From Clusia tigrina (taxonomy: Eukaryota > Arthropoda > Insecta > Diptera > Clusiidae): a DNA stretch of 64,000 bases. A program made the position numbers and the translations under genes. Positions 49,171 through 62,136 of this stretch are shown in pieces (the stretch's first letter is position 1; every line of letters starts with the position of its first letter). The stretch covers positions 106,004,542 through 106,068,541 of the forward strand of contig OV050032.1 of assembly GCA_920105625.2 (NCBI GenBank), given 5' to 3'. The notes below the pieces were generated by a model. That model was not told the DNA's origin. It was given only the letters and a program-made list of their open reading frames with translations, and did not search any database.

Positions 49171-49468
49171 TTGATTTGGTACTCAAGGGTAGCATATCTT
49201 TGAGCGATGGTTTAAATTGACAAGATTCTCGAGTACTTTATTGTTACAAAATTGAAAGGTTTTATGACGCTCCAGTAAAAAGTTACAAGCATTTGTATGT
49301 TGCAAACTTTGATAGAAGTATAGAAGTTAGGGCCATTTGAAGTTTTATCAGTGTTTGATTTGGGACTCAATGGTAGCATAGCTTTGAGCGATAGCTTAAA
49401 TTGACTAACTTTGATAGGTGTAGGACGTACCGTATAGAAGTTAGAGCCATTTGAAGTTTTATCAGTGT
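49171..49468 (+). repeat. Single short-unit pair
   Basis: 184 bp unit at 49171 (gatttggtactc, aaattgaaagg), 114 bp unit at 49355 with the gactaacttt junction variant. Counterparts are at 46418, 53201, 54871, 56541 and 63219. Confidence 0.92.
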
Positions 49469-50840
49469 TTGATTTGGGACTCAAGGGTAGCATAGCTTTG
49501 AGCGATAGCTTAAATTGACAAGAGGCTCGGGTACTTCATTGTTACAAAATTTCAAGGTTTTATGACGCTCCAGTAAAAAGTTACAATCGTTTGTATGTTG
49601 CAAACTTTGATAGGTGTAGGACGTACCGTAAAGAAGTTAGGGGCGTTTGAAGTTTTATCAGTGTTTGATTTGGGACTCTAGGGTAGCATAGCTTTGAGCG
49701 ATGGCTTAAATTGACAAGAGGCTCGGGTACTTCATTGATACAAAATTTCAAGGTTTTATGACGCTCCAGTAAAAAGTTAGAAGCATTTGTATGTTGCAAA
49801 CTTTGATAGGTGTAGGACGTACCGTAAAGAAGTTAGGGGCGTTTGAAGTTTTATCAGTGTTTGATTTGGGACTCTAGGGTAGCATAGCTTTGAGCGATGG
49901 CTTAAATTGACAAGAGGCTCGGGTACTTCATTGTTACAAAATTTCAATGTTTTATGACGCTCCAGTAAAAAGTTACAAGCATTTGTATGTTGCAAACTTT
50001 GATAGGTGTAGGACGTACCGTAAAGAAGTTAGGGGCGTTTGAAGTTTTATCAGAGTTTGATTTGGGACTCTAGGGTAGCATAGCTTTGAGCGATAACTTA
50101 AATTGACAAGATGCTCGAGTACTTTATTTTTACAAAATTTCAAGGTTTTATGACGCTCCAGTAAAAAGTTACAAGCATTTGTATGTTGCAAACTTTGATT
50201 GGTGTAGGACGTACCGTATAAAAGTTAGGGCCATTTGAAGTTTTATCAGTGTTTGATTTGGGACTAAAGTGTAGCATAGCTTTGAGCGATGGCTTAAATT
50301 GACAAGAGGCTCGAGTACTTCATTGTTACAAAATTTCAAGGTTTTATGACGCTCCAGTAAAAAGTTACAAGCATTTGTATGTTGTAAACTTTGATAGGTG
50401 TAGGACGTACCGTATAGAAGTTAGGGCCATTTGAAGTTTTATCAGTGTTTGATTTGGGACTCTAGGGTAGCATACTTTTGAGCGATAGCTTAAATTGACA
50501 AGAGGCTCGAGTACTTTATTGTTACAAAATTTCAATGTTTTATGACGCTCCAGTAAAAAGTTACAAGCATTTGAATGTTGCCAACTTTGATAGGTATAGG
50601 ACGTACCGTATAGAAGTTAGAGCCATTTGAAGTTTTATCAGTGTTTGATTTGGGACTCTAGGGTAGCATAGCTTTGAGCGATGGCTTAAATTGACAAGAG
50701 GCTCGAGTACTTCATTGTTACAAAATTTCAAGATTTTATGACGCTCCAGTAAAAAGTTACAAGCATTTGTATGTTGCAAACTTTGATAGGTGTAGGACGT
50801 ACCGTATAGAAGATAGGGGCGTTTGAAGTTTTATCAGTGT

Positions 50841-51138
50841 TTGATTTGGGACCCAAGTGTAGCATAGCTTTGAGCGATAGCTTAAATTGACAAAAGGCTC
50901 GGGTACTTCATTGTTACAAAATTTCAAGGTTTTATGACGCTCCAGTAAAAAGTTACAAGCATTTGTATGTTGCAAACTTTGATAGAAGTATAGAAGTTAG
51001 GGCCATTTGAAGTTTGATCAGTGTTTGATTTGGGACTCAAGGCTAGCATAGCTTTGAGCGATAGCTTAAATTGACAAACTTTGATAGGTGTAGGACGTAC
51101 CGTATAGAAGTTAGAGCCATTTGAAGTTTTATCAGTGT
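50841..51138 (+). repeat. Single short-unit pair
   Basis: 184 bp unit at 50841 (gggacccaagtg), 114 bp unit at 51025 with aaggctagcat. It has no counterpart in super-block copy 2, where a gactaacttt-type pair sits at 54871 instead. Confidence 0.92.
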
Positions 51139-51213
51139 TTGATTTGGGACTCAAGGGTAGCATAGCTTTGAGCGATGGCTTAAATTGACAAGAGGCTCGA
51201 GTACTTTATTGTT

Positions 51214-54200
51214 ACAAAATTTCAATGTTTTATGACGCTCCAGTAAAAAGTTACAAGCATTTGTATGTTGCAAACTTTGATAGGTGTATTACGTACTGTA
51301 AAGAAGTTAGGGGCGTTTGAAGTTTTATCAGTGTTTGATTTGGGACTCTAGGGTAGCATAGCTTTGAGCGATAACTTAAATTGACAAGATGCTCGAGTAC
51401 TTTATTTTTACAAAATTTCAAGGTTTTATGACGCTCCAGTAAAAAGTTACAAGCATTTGTATGTTGCAAACTTTGATTGGTGTAGGACGTACCGTATAAA
51501 AGTTAGGGCCATTTGAAGTTTTATCAGTGTTTGATTTGGGACTAAAGTGTAGCATAGCTTTGAGCGATGGCTTAAATTGACAAGAGGCTCGAGTACTTCA
51601 TTGTTACAAAATTTCAAGGTTTTATGACGCTCCAGTAAAAAGTTACAAGCATTTGTATGTTGCAAACTTTGATAGGTGTAGGACGTACCGTATAGAAGTT
51701 AGGGCCATTTGAAGTTTTATCAGTGTTTGATTTGGGACTCTAGGGTAGCATAGTTTTGAGCGATAGCTTAAATTGACAAGAGGCTCGACTACTTTATTGT
51801 TACAAAATTTCAATGTTTTATGACGCTCCAGTAAAAAGTTACAAGCATTTGAATGTTGCCAACTTTGATAGGTGTAGGACGTACCGTATGGAAGTTAGTG
51901 CCATTTGAAGTTTTATCAGTGTTTGATTTGGGACTCTAGGGTAGCATAGCTTTGAGCGATGGCTTAAATTGACAAGAGGCTCGAGTACTTCATTGTTACA
52001 AAATTTCAAGGTTTTATGACGCTCCAGTAAAAAGTTACAAGCATTTGTATGTTGCAAACTTTGATAGGTGTAGGACGTACCGTATAGAAGTTAGGGGCGT
52101 TTGAAGTTTTATCAGTGTTTGATTTGGGACCCAAGCGTAGCATAGCTTTGAGCGATAGCTTAAATTGACAAAAGGCTCGGGTACTTCATTGTTACAAAAT
52201 TTCAAGGTTTTATGACGCTCCAGTAAAAAGTTACAAGCATTTGTATGTTGCAAACTTTGATAGAAGTATAGAAGTTAGGGCCATTTGAAGTTTTATCAGT
52301 GTTTGATTTGGGAATCAAGGGTAGCATAGCTTTGAGCGATAGCTTAAATTGACAAACTTTGATAGGTGTAGGACGTACCGTATAGAAGTTAGAGCCATTT
52401 GAAGTTTTATCAGTGTTTGATTTGGGACTCAAGGGTAGCATAGCTTTGAGCGATGGCTTAAATTGACAAGAGGCTCGAGTACTTTATTGTTACAAAATTT
52501 CAATGTTTTATGACGCTCCAGTAAAAAGTTAAAAGCATTTGAATGTTGCAAACTTTGATAGGTGTAGGACGTACCGTAAAGAAGTTAGGGCCATTTGAAG
52601 TTTTATCAGTGTTTGACTTGGGACTCAAGGGTAGCATAGTTTTGAGCGATAGCTTAAATTGACAAGGGGCTCGAGTACTTTATTGTTACAAAATTTCAAG
52701 GTTTTATGACGCTCCAGTAAAAAGTTACAAGCGTTTGTATGTTGCAAACTTTGATAGGTGTAGGGCGTACCGTAAAGAAGTTAGGGGCGTTTGAAGTTTT
52801 ATCAGTGTTTGATTTGGGACTCTAGGGTAGCATAGCTTTGAGCGATGGCTTAAATTGACAAGAGGCTCGAGTACTTTATTGTTACAAAATTTCAATGTTT
52901 TATGACGCTCCAGTAAAAAGTTACAAGCATTTGAATGTTGCAAACTTTGATAGGTGTAGGACGTACCGTAAAGAAGTTAGGGCCATTTGAAGTTTTATCA
53001 GTGTTTGACTTGGGACTCAAGGGTAGCATAGTTTTGAGCGATAGCTTAAATTGACAAGGGGCTCGAGTACTTTATTGTTACAAAATTTCAAGGTTTTATG
53101 ACGCTCCAGTAAAAAGTTACAAGCGTTTGTATGTTGCAAACTTTGATAGGTGTAGGACGTACCGTAAAGTAGTTAGGGCCATTTGAAGTTTTATCAGTGT
53201 TTGATTTGGTACTCAAGGGCAGCATATCTTTGAGCGATGGTTTAAATTGACAAGATTCTCGAGTACTTTATTGTTACAAAATTGAAAGGTTTTATGACGC
53301 TCCAGTAAAAAGTTACAAGCATTTGTATGTTGCAAACTTTGATAGAAGTATAGAAGTTAGGGCCATTTGAAGTTTTATCAGTGTTTGATTTGGGACTCAA
53401 TGGTAGCATAGCTTTGAGCGATAGCTTAAATTGACTAACTTTGATAGGTGTAGGACGTACCGTATAGAAGTTTGAGCCATTTGAAGTTTTATCAGTGTTT
53501 GATTTGGGACTCAAGGGTAGCATAGCTTTGAGCGATAGCTTAAATTGACAAGAGGCTCGGGTACTTCATTGTTACAAAATTTCAAGGGTTTATGACGCTC
53601 CAGTAAAAAGTTACAATCGTTTGTATGTTGCAAACTTTGATAGGTGTAGGACGTACCGTAAAGAAGTTAGGGGCGTTTGAAGTTTTATCAGTGTTTGATT
53701 TGGGACTCTAGGGTAGCATAGCTTTGAGCGATGGCTTAAATTGACAAGAGGCTCGGGTACTTCATTGATACAAAATTTCAAGGTTTTATGACGCTCCAGT
53801 AAAAAGTTAGAAGCATTTGTATGTTGCAAACTTTGATAGGTGTAGGACGTACCGTAAAGAAGTTAGGGGCGTTTGAAGTTTTATCAGTGTTTGATTTGAG
53901 ACTCTAGGGTAGCATAGCTTTGAGCGATGGCTTAAATTGACAAGAGGCTCGGGTACTTCATTGTTACAAAATTTCAATGTTTTATGACGCTCCAGTAAAA
54001 AGTTACAAGCATTTGTATGTTGCAAACTTTGATAGGTGTAGGACGTACCGTAAAGAAGTTAGGGGCGTTTGAAGTTTTATCAGTGTTTGATTTGGGACTC
54101 TAGGGTAGCATAGCTTTGAGCGATAACTTAAATTGACAAGATGCTCGAGTACTTTATTTTTACAAAATTTCAAGGTTTTATGATGCTCCAGTAAAAAGTT

Positions 54201-54835
54201 ACAAGCATTTGTATGTTGCAAACTTTGATTGGTGTAGGACGTACCGTATAAAAGTTAGGGCCATTTGAAGTTTTATCAGTGTTTGATTTGGGACTAAAGT
54301 GTAGCATAGCTTTGAGCGATGGCTTAAATTGACAAGAGGCTCGAGTACTTCATTGTTACAAAATTTCAAGGTTTTATGACGCTCCAGTAAAAAGTTACAA
54401 GCATTTGTATGTTGTAAACTTTGATAGGTGTAGGACGTACCGTATAGAAGTTAGGGCCATTTGAAGTTTTATCAGTGTTTGATTTGGGACTCTAGGGTAG
54501 CATAGTTTTGAGCGATAGCTTAAATTGACAAGAGGCTCGAGTACTTTATTGTTACAAAATTTCAAGGTTTTATGACGCTCCAGTAAAAAGTTACAAGCAT
54601 TTGAATGTTGGTAACTTTGATAGGTGTAGGACGTACCGTATAGAAGTTAGAGCCATTTGAAGTTTTATCAGTGTTTGATTTGGGACTCTAGGGTAGCATA
54701 GCTTTGAGCGATGGCTTAAATTGACAAGAGGCTCGAGTACTTCACTGTTACAAAATTTCAAGGTTTTATGACGCTCCAGTAAAAAGTTACAAGCATTTGT
54801 ATGTTGCAAACTTTGATAGGTGTAGGACGTACCGT
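51214..54835 (+). repeat. 4030 bp super-block, copy 2 (3.6 kb)
   Basis: This stretch follows 47184-50805 at offset 4030 with a low number of substitutions, for example gtatggaag near 51888, aagggcagcat near 53216 and tttgagccattt near 53470. Similarity at this offset ends near 54835, where accgtaaag replaces accgtatag. Confidence 0.9.
52119..52416 (+). repeat. Single short-unit pair
   Basis: Units start at 52119 and 52303. Counterpart of 48089-48386 at offset 4030, sharing the rare ggaatcaagg. Confidence 0.92.
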
Positions 54836-54870
54836 AAAGAAGTTAGGGCCATTTGAAGTTTTATCAGTGT
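53201..54870 (+). repeat. 1670 bp segment, copy 1
   Basis: One short-unit pair (53201-53498) plus seven monomers gives 298 + 7 x 196 = 1670. Marks shared with the following copies are gactaacttt, caatcgtttg, ttcattgatac, ttatttttac, gggactaaagtg and ttgtaaactttg. The copy still carries aaattgaaagg, whereas copies 2 and 3 have aaatttaaagg. A private aagggtttatgac lies near 53585. Confidence 0.9.
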
Positions 54871-56540
54871 TTGACTTGGGACTCAAGGGTAGCATAGCTT
54901 TGAGCGATGGTTTAAATTGACAAGATTCTCGAGTACTTTATTGTTACAAAATTTAAAGGTTTTATGACGCTCCAGTAAAAAGTTACAAGCATTTGTATGT
55001 TGCAAACTTTGATAGAAGTATAGAAGTTAGGGCCATTTGAAGTTTTATCAGTGTTTGATTTGGGACTCAGTGGTAGCATAGCTTTGAGCGATAGCTTAAA
55101 TTGACTAACTTTGATAGGTGTAGGACGTACCGTATAGAAGTTAGAGCCATTTGAAGTTTTATCAGTGTTTGATTTGGGACTCAAGGGTAGCCTAGCTTTG
55201 AGCGATAGCTTAAATTGACAAGAGGCTCGGGTACTTCATTGTTACAAAATTTCAAGGTTTTATGACGCTCCAGTAAAAAGTTACAATCGTTTGTATGTTG
55301 CAAACTTTGATAGGTGTAGGACGTACCGTAAAGAAGTTAGGGGCGTTTGAAGTTTTATCAGCGTTTGATTTGGGACTCTAGGGCAGCATAGCTTTGAGCG
55401 ATGGCTTAAATTGACAAGAGGCTCGGGTACTTCATTGATACAAAATTTCAAGGTTTTATGACGCTCCAGTAAAAAGTTACAAGCATTTGTATGTTGCAAA
55501 CTTTGATAGGTGTAGGACGTACCGTAAAGAAGTTAGGGGCGTTTGAAGTTTTATCAGTGTTTGATTTGGGACTCTAGGGTAGCATAGCTTTGAGCGATGG
55601 CTTAAATTGACAAGAGGCTCGGGTACTTCATTGTTACAAAATTTCAATGTTTTATGACGCTCCAGTAAAAAGTTACAAGCATTTGTATGTTGCAAACTTT
55701 GATAGGTGTAGGACGTACCGTAAAGAAGTTAGGGGCGTTTGAAGTTTTATCAGTGTTTGATTTGGGACTCTAGGGTAGCATAGCTTTGAGCGATAACTTA
55801 AATTGACAAGATGCTCGAGTACTTTATTTTTACAAAATTTCAAGGTTTTATGATGCTCCAGTAAAAAGTTACAAGCATTTGTATGTTGCAAACTTTGATT
55901 GGTGTAGGACGTACCGTATAAAAGTTAGGGCCATTTGAAGTTTTATCAGTGTTTGATTTGGGACTAAAGTGTAGCATAGCTTTGAGCGATGGCTTAAATT
56001 GACAAGAGGCTCGAGTACTTCATTGTTACAAAATTTCAAGGTTTTATGACGCTCCAGTAAAAAGTTACAAGCATTTGTATGTTGTAAACTTTGATAGGTG
56101 TAGGACGTACCGTATAGAAGTTAGGGCCATTTGAAGTTTTATCAGTGTTTGATTTGGGACTCTAGGGTAGCATAGTTTTGAGCGATAGCTTAAATTGACA
56201 AGAGGCTCGAGTACTTTATTGTTACAAAATTTCAATGTTTTATGACGCTCCAGTAAAAAGTTACAAGCATTTGAATGTTGGTAACTTTGATAGGTGTAGG
56301 ACGTACCGTATAGAAGTTAGAGCCATTTGAAGTTTTATCAGTGTTTGATTTGGGACTCTAGGGTAGCATAGCTTTGAGCGATGGCTTAAATTGACAAGAG
56401 GCTCGAGTACTTCACTGTTACAAAATTTCAAGGTTTTATGACGCTCCAGTAAAAAGTTACAAGCATTTGTATGTTGCAAACTTTGATAGGTGTAGGACGT
56501 ACCGTAAAGAAGTTAGGGCCATTTGAAGTTTTATCAGTGT
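54871..56540 (+). repeat. 1670 bp segment, copy 2
   Basis: Same make-up (pair at 54871-55168, then seven monomers). Shares gtagcctagc and cagcgtttg with copy 3 and not with copy 1, so copies 2 and 3 are closest relatives. A private gggcagcat lies near 55382. Confidence 0.92.
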
Positions 56541-57760
56541 TTGACTTGGGACTCAAGGGTAGCATAGCTTTGAGCGATGGTTTAAATTGACAAGATTCTC
56601 GAGTACTTTATTGTTACAAAATTTAAAGGTTTTATGACGCTCCAGTAAAAAGTTACAAGCATTTGTATGTTGCAAACTTTGATAGAAGTATAGAAGTTAG
56701 GGCCATTTGAAGTTTTATCAGTGTTTGATTTGGGACTCAATGGTAGCATAGCTTTGAGCGATAGCTTAAATTGACTAACTTTGATAGGTGTAGGACGTAC
56801 CGTATAGAAGTTAGAGCCATTTGAAGTTTTATCAGTGTTTGATTTGGGACTCAAGGGTAGCCTAGCTTTGAGCGATAGCTTAAATTGACAAGAGGCTCGG
56901 GTACTTCATTGTTACAAAATTTCAAGGTTTTATGACGCTCCAGTAAAAAGTTACAATCGTTTGTATGTTGCAAACTTTGATAGGTGTAGGACGTACCGTA
57001 AAGAAGTTAGGGGCGTTTGAAGTTTTATCAGCGTTTGATTTGGGACTCTAGGGTAGCATAGCTTTGAGCGATGGCTTAAATTGACAAGAGGCTCGGGTAC
57101 TTCATTGATACAAAATTTCAAGGTTTTATGACGCTCCAGTAAAAAGTTACAAGCATTTGTATGTTGCAAACTTTGATAGGTGTAGGACGTACCGTAAAGA
57201 AGTTAGGGGCGTTTGAAGTTTTATCAGTGTTTGATTTGGGACTCTAGGGTAGCATAGCTTTGAGCGATGGCTTAAATTGACAAGAGGCTCGGGTACTTCA
57301 TTGTTACAAAATTTCAATGTTTTATGACGCTCCAGTAAAAAGTTACAAGCATTTGTATGTTGCAAACTTTGATAGGTGTAGGACGTACCGTAAAGAAGTT
57401 AGGGGCGTTTGAAGTTTTATCAGTGTTTGATTTGGGACTCTAGGGTAGCATAGCTTTGAGCGATAACTTAAATTGACAAGATGCTCGAGTACTTTATTTT
57501 TACAAAATTTCAAGGTTTTATGACGCTCCAGTAAAAAGTTACAAGCATTTGTATGTTGCAAACTTTGATTGGTGTAGGACGTACCGTATAAAAGTTAGGG
57601 CCATTTGAAGTTTTATCAGTGTTTGATTTGGGACTAAAGTGTAGCATAGCTTTCAGCGATGGCTTAAATTGACAAGAGGCTCGAGTACTTCATTGTTACA
57701 AAATTTCAAGGTTTTATGACGCTCCAGTAAAAAGTTACAAGCATTTGTATGTTGCAAACT
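56541..57760 (+). repeat. 1670 bp segment, copy 3 (incomplete)
   Basis: This stretch follows copy 2 to about 57760 (pair at 56541-56838 plus about five monomers), then switches to the gggacccaagcg type at the place where copy 2 continues with ttgtaaactttg. The next pair therefore lies 1278 bp away instead of 1670. Confidence 0.9.
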
Positions 57761-58653
57761 TTGATAGGTGTAGGACGTACCGTATAGAAGTTAGGGGCGT
57801 TTGAAGTTTTATCAGTGTTTGATTTGGGACCCAAGCGTAGCATAGCTTTGAGCGATAGCTTAAATTGACAAAAGGCTCGGGTACTTCATTGTTACAAAAT
57901 TTCAAGGTTTTATGACGCTCCAGTAAAAAGTTACAAGCATTTGTATGTTGCAAACTTTGATAGAAGTATAGAAGTTAGGGCCATTTGAAGTTTTATCAGT
58001 GTTTGATTTGGGACTCAAGGGTAGCATAGCTTTGAGCGATAGCTTAAATTGACAAACTTGGATAAGTGTAGGACGTACCGTATAGAAGTTAGAGCCATTT
58101 GAAGTTTTATCAGTGTTTGATTTGGGACTCAAGGGTAGCATAGCTTTGAGCGATGGCTTAAATTGACAAGAGGCTCGAGTACTTTATTGTTACAAAATTT
58201 CAATGTTTTATGACGCTCCAGCACAAAGTTACAAGCATTTGAATGTTGCAAACTTTGATAGGTGTAAGACGTACCGTAAATAAGTTAGGGCCATTTGAAG
58301 TTTTATCAGTGTTTGACTTGGGACTCAAGGGTAGCATAGTTCTGAGCGATAGCTTAAATTGACAAGGGGCTCGAGTACTTTATTGTTACAAAATTTCAAG
58401 GTTTTATGACGCTCCAGTAAAAAGTTACAAGCATTTGTATGTTGCCAACTTTGATAGGTGTAGGACGTACCGTATAGTAGATAGGGCCATTTGAAGTTTT
58501 ATCAGTGTTTGATTTGGAACTCAAGGGTAGCATAGCTTTGAGCGATGGTTTAAATTGACAAGATGCTCGAGTACTTTATTGTTACAAAATTTCAAGGTTT
58601 TATGACGCTCCAGTAAAAAGTAACAAGCATTTGTATGTTGCAAACTTTGAAAG
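57761..58653 (+). repeat. Link segment with single pair and 2464-type monomers
   Basis: The pair at 57819-58116 matches the one at 38337 (both have gataagtg). It is followed by monomers like 38.7 kb and 39.2-39.5 kb (cttgggactcaagg with gttctgagc, gtatagtagatag). Private marks are cagcacaaagttac near 58220 and gtaagacgtacc near 58265. Confidence 0.8.
57819..58116 (+). repeat. Single short-unit pair
   Basis: Units start at 57819 and 58003. The junction region reads gacaaacttggataag, with a private g. It is followed by 18 units before the next pair at 61643. Confidence 0.9.
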
Positions 58654-59828
58654 GTGTAGGACGTACCGTATAGAAGTTAGGGAGATTTGAAGTTTTATCA
58701 GTGTTTTATTTGGGACTCTAGGGTAGCATAACTTTGAGCGATAGCTTAAATTGACAAGATGCTCGAGTACTTTATTGTTAAAAATTTTCAAGGTTTTATG
58801 ACGCTCCAGTAAAAAGATACAAGCATTTGTATGTTGCAAACTTTGAAAGTGTAGGACGTACCGTAAAGAAGTTAGAGACGTTTGAAGTTTTATCAGTGTT
58901 TGATTTGGGACTCTAGGGTAGCATAGCTTTGAGCGATAGCTTAAATTGACAAGAGGCTCGGGTACTTCATTGTTACAAAATTTCAAGGTTTTATGACGCT
59001 CCAGTAAAAAGTTACAAGCATTTGTATGTTGCAAACTTTGATAGGTGTAGGACGTACCGTAAAGAAGTTAGGGGCGTTTGAAGTTTTATCAGTGTTTGAT
59101 TTGGGACTCTAGGGTAGCATAGCTTTGAGCGATAACTTAAATTGACAAGATGCTCGAGTACTTTATTGTTACAAAATTTCAAGGTTTTATGACGCTCCAG
59201 TAAAAAGTCACAAGCATTTGATTGTTGCCAACTTTGATAGGTGTAGGACGTACCGTATAGAAGTTAGGGCCATTTGAAGTTTTATCAGTGTTTGATTTGG
59301 GACTCTAGGGTAGCATAGCTTTGAGCGATAGCTTAAATTGACAAGATGCTCGATTACTTTATTGTTACAAAATTTCAAGGTTTTATGACGCTCCAGTAAA
59401 AAGATACAAGCATTTGTATGTTGCAAACTTTGATAGGTGTAGGACGTACCGTAAAGAAGTTAGAGGCGTTTGAAGTTTTATCAGTGTTTGATTTGGGACT
59501 CTATGGTAGCATAGCTTTGAGCGATAGCTTAAATTGACAAGAGGCTCGGGTACTTCATTGTTACAAATATTCAATGTTTTATGACGCTCCAGTAACAAGT
59601 TACAAGCATTTGTATGTTGCAAACTTTGATAGGTGTATTACGTACTGTAAAGAAGTTAGGGGCGTTTGAAGTTTTATCAGTGTTTGATTTGGGACTCTAG
59701 GGTAGCATAGCTTTGAGCGATAACTTAAATTGACAAGATGCTCGAGTACTTTATTTTTACAAAATTTCAAAGTTTTATGACGCTCCAGTAAAAAGTTACA
59801 AGCATTTGTATGTTGCAAACTTTGATTG
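58654..59828 (+). repeat. 1175 bp (six-monomer) block, copy 1
   Basis: Six monomers, one of 195 bp, repeat at offset 1175. Shared rare marks are gggagatttgaag, gttagagacg, aagtcacaagcatttgattg, gttagaggcg, acaaatattcaatg, agtaacaagttac and tttcaaagtttt. The left boundary lies within about 30 bp of 58654. Confidence 0.9.
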
Positions 59829-61018
59829 GTGTAGGACGTACCGTATAGAAGTTAGGGAGATTTGAAGTTTTATCAGTGTTTTATTTGGGACTCTAGGGTA
59901 GCATAACTTTGAGCGATAGCTTAAATTGACAAGATGCTCGAGTACTTTATTGTTAAATATTTTCAAGGTTTTATGACGCTCCAGTAAAAAGATACAAGCA
60001 TTTGTATGTTGCAAACTTTGAAAGTGTAGGACGTACCGTAAAGAAGTTAGAGACGTTTGAAGTTTTATCAGTGTTTGATTTGGGACTCTAGGGTAGCATA
60101 GCTTTGAGCGATAGCTTAAATTGACAAGAGGCTCGGGTACTTCATTGTTACAAAATTTCAAGGTTTTATGACGCTCCAGTAAAAAGTTACAAGCATTTGT
60201 ATGTTGCAAACTTTGATAGGTGTAGGACGTACCGTAAAGAAGTTAGGGGCGTTTGAAGTTTTATCAGTGTTTGATTTGGGACTCTAGGGTAGCATAGCTT
60301 TGAGCGATAACTTAAATTGACAAGATGCTCGAGTACTTTATTGTTACAAAATTTCAAGGTTTTATGACGCTCCAGTAAAAAGTCACAAGCATTTGATTGT
60401 TGCCAACTTTGATAGGTGTAGGACGTACCGTATAGAAGTTAGGGCCATTTGAAGTTTTATCAGTGTTTGATTTGGGACTCTAGGGTAGCATAGCTTTGAG
60501 CGATAGCTTAAATTGACAAGATGCTCGATTACTTTATTGTTACAAAATTTCAAGGTTTTATGACGCTCCAGTAAAAAGATACAAGCATTTGTATGTTGCA
60601 AACTTTGATAGGTGTAGGACGTACCGTAAAGAAGTTAGAGGCGTTTGAAGTTTTATCAGTGTTTGATTTGGGACTCTATGGTAGCATAGCTTTGAGCGAT
60701 AGCTTAAATTGACAAGAGGCTCGGGTACTTCATTGTTACAAATATTCAATGTTTTATGACGCTCCAGTAACAAGTTACAAGCATTTGTATGTTGCAAACT
60801 TTGATAGGTGTATTACGTACTGTAAAGAAGTTAGGGGCGTTTGAAGTTTTATCAGTGTTTGATTTGGGACTCTAGGGTAGCATAGCTTTGAGCGATAACT
60901 TAAATTGACAAGATGCTCGAGTACTTTATTTTTACAAAATTTCAAAGTTTTATGACGCTCCAGTAAAAAGTTACAAGCATTTGTATGTTGCAAACTTTGA
61001 TTGGTGTAGGACGTACCG
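59829..61018 (+). repeat. 1175 bp (six-monomer) block, copy 2
   Basis: Tandem copy of 58654-59828 with all the listed rare marks. One private change is gttaaatatttt near 59954. It ends at accgtataaaag near 61014, where copy 1 had accgtatagaag leading into copy 2. Confidence 0.9.
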
Positions 61019-62136
61019 TATAAAAGTTAGGGCCATTTGAAGTTTTATCAGTGTTTGATTTGGGACTAAAGTGTAGCATAGCTTTGAGCGATGGCTTAAA
61101 TTGACAAGAGGCTCGAGTACTTCATTGTTACAAAATTTCAAGGTTTTATGACGCTCCAGTAAAAAGTTACAAGCATTTGTATGTTGCAAACTTTGATAGG
61201 TGTAGGACGTACCGTATAGAAGTTAGGGCCATTTGAAGTTTTATCAGTGTTTGATTTGGGACTCTAGGGTAGCATAGTTTTGAGCGATAGCTTAAATTGA
61301 CAAGAGGCTCGACTACTTTATTGTTACAAAATTTCAATGTTTTATGACGCTCCAGTAAAAAGTTACAAGCATTTGAATGTTGCCAACTTTGATAGGTGTA
61401 GGACGTACCGTATAGAAGTTAGTGCCATTTGAAGTTTTATCAGTGTTTGATTTGGGACTCTAGGGTAGCATAGCTTTGAGCGATGGCTTAAATTGGCAAG
61501 AGGCTCGAGTACTTCATTGTTACAAAATTTCAAGGTTTTATGACGCTCCAGTAAAAAGTTACAAGCATTTGTATGTTGCAAACTTTGATAGGTGTAGGAC
61601 GTACCGTATAGAAGTTAGGGGCGTTCGAAATTTTATCAGTGTTTGATTTGGGACCCAAGCGTAGCATAGCTTTGAGCGATAGCTTAAATTTACAAAAGGC
61701 TCGGGTACTTCATTGTTACAAAATTTCAAGGTTTTATGACGCTCCAGTAAAAAGTTACAAGCATTTGTATGTTGCAAACTTTGATAGAAGTATAGAAGTT
61801 AGGGCCATTTGAAGTTTTATCAGTGTTTGATTTGGGACTCAAGGGTAGCATAGCTTTGAGCGATAGCTTAAATTGACAAACTTTGATAGGTGTAGGACGT
61901 ACCGTATAGAAGTTAGAGCCATTTGAAGTTTTATCAGTGTTTGATTTGGGACTCAAGGGTAGCATAGCTTTGAGCGATGGCTTAAATTGACAAGCGGCTC
62001 GAGTACTTTATTGTTACAAAATTTCAATGTTTTATGACGCCCCAGTAAAAAGTTACAAGCATTTGAATGTTGCAAACTTTGATAGGTGTAGGACGTACCG
62101 TGAAGAAGTTAGGGCCATTTGAAGTTTTATCAGTGT
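61019..62136 (+). repeat. Segment matching 51.5-52.5 kb
   Basis: The monomer order follows 51.49-52.46 kb at offset 9524, including the single pair at 61643-61940. Private marks are aattggcaag near 61493, gcgttcgaaattt near 61621 and caagcggctcg near 61992. The segment is a dispersed rather than tandem copy. Confidence 0.82.
61643..61940 (+). repeat. Single short-unit pair
   Basis: Units start at 61643 and 61827. Only one full monomer separates it from the next pair at 62137 (494 bp), the closest spacing in the right half. Confidence 0.92.

Larger units (their letters stand above)
47184..51213 (+). repeat. 4030 bp super-block, copy 1
   Basis: The unit equals 16 full monomers plus three single short-unit pairs (16 x 196 + 3 x 298 = 4030). 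Pairs start at 48089, 49171 and 50841, so the spacings 1082, 1670 and 1278 to the next copy add up to 4030. The first 3.6 kb (47184-50805) match 51214-54835 in order. The last 0.4 kb has no counterpart at that offset. A private gttaggttgcttttgaag near 47275 adds one base. Confidence 0.9.
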
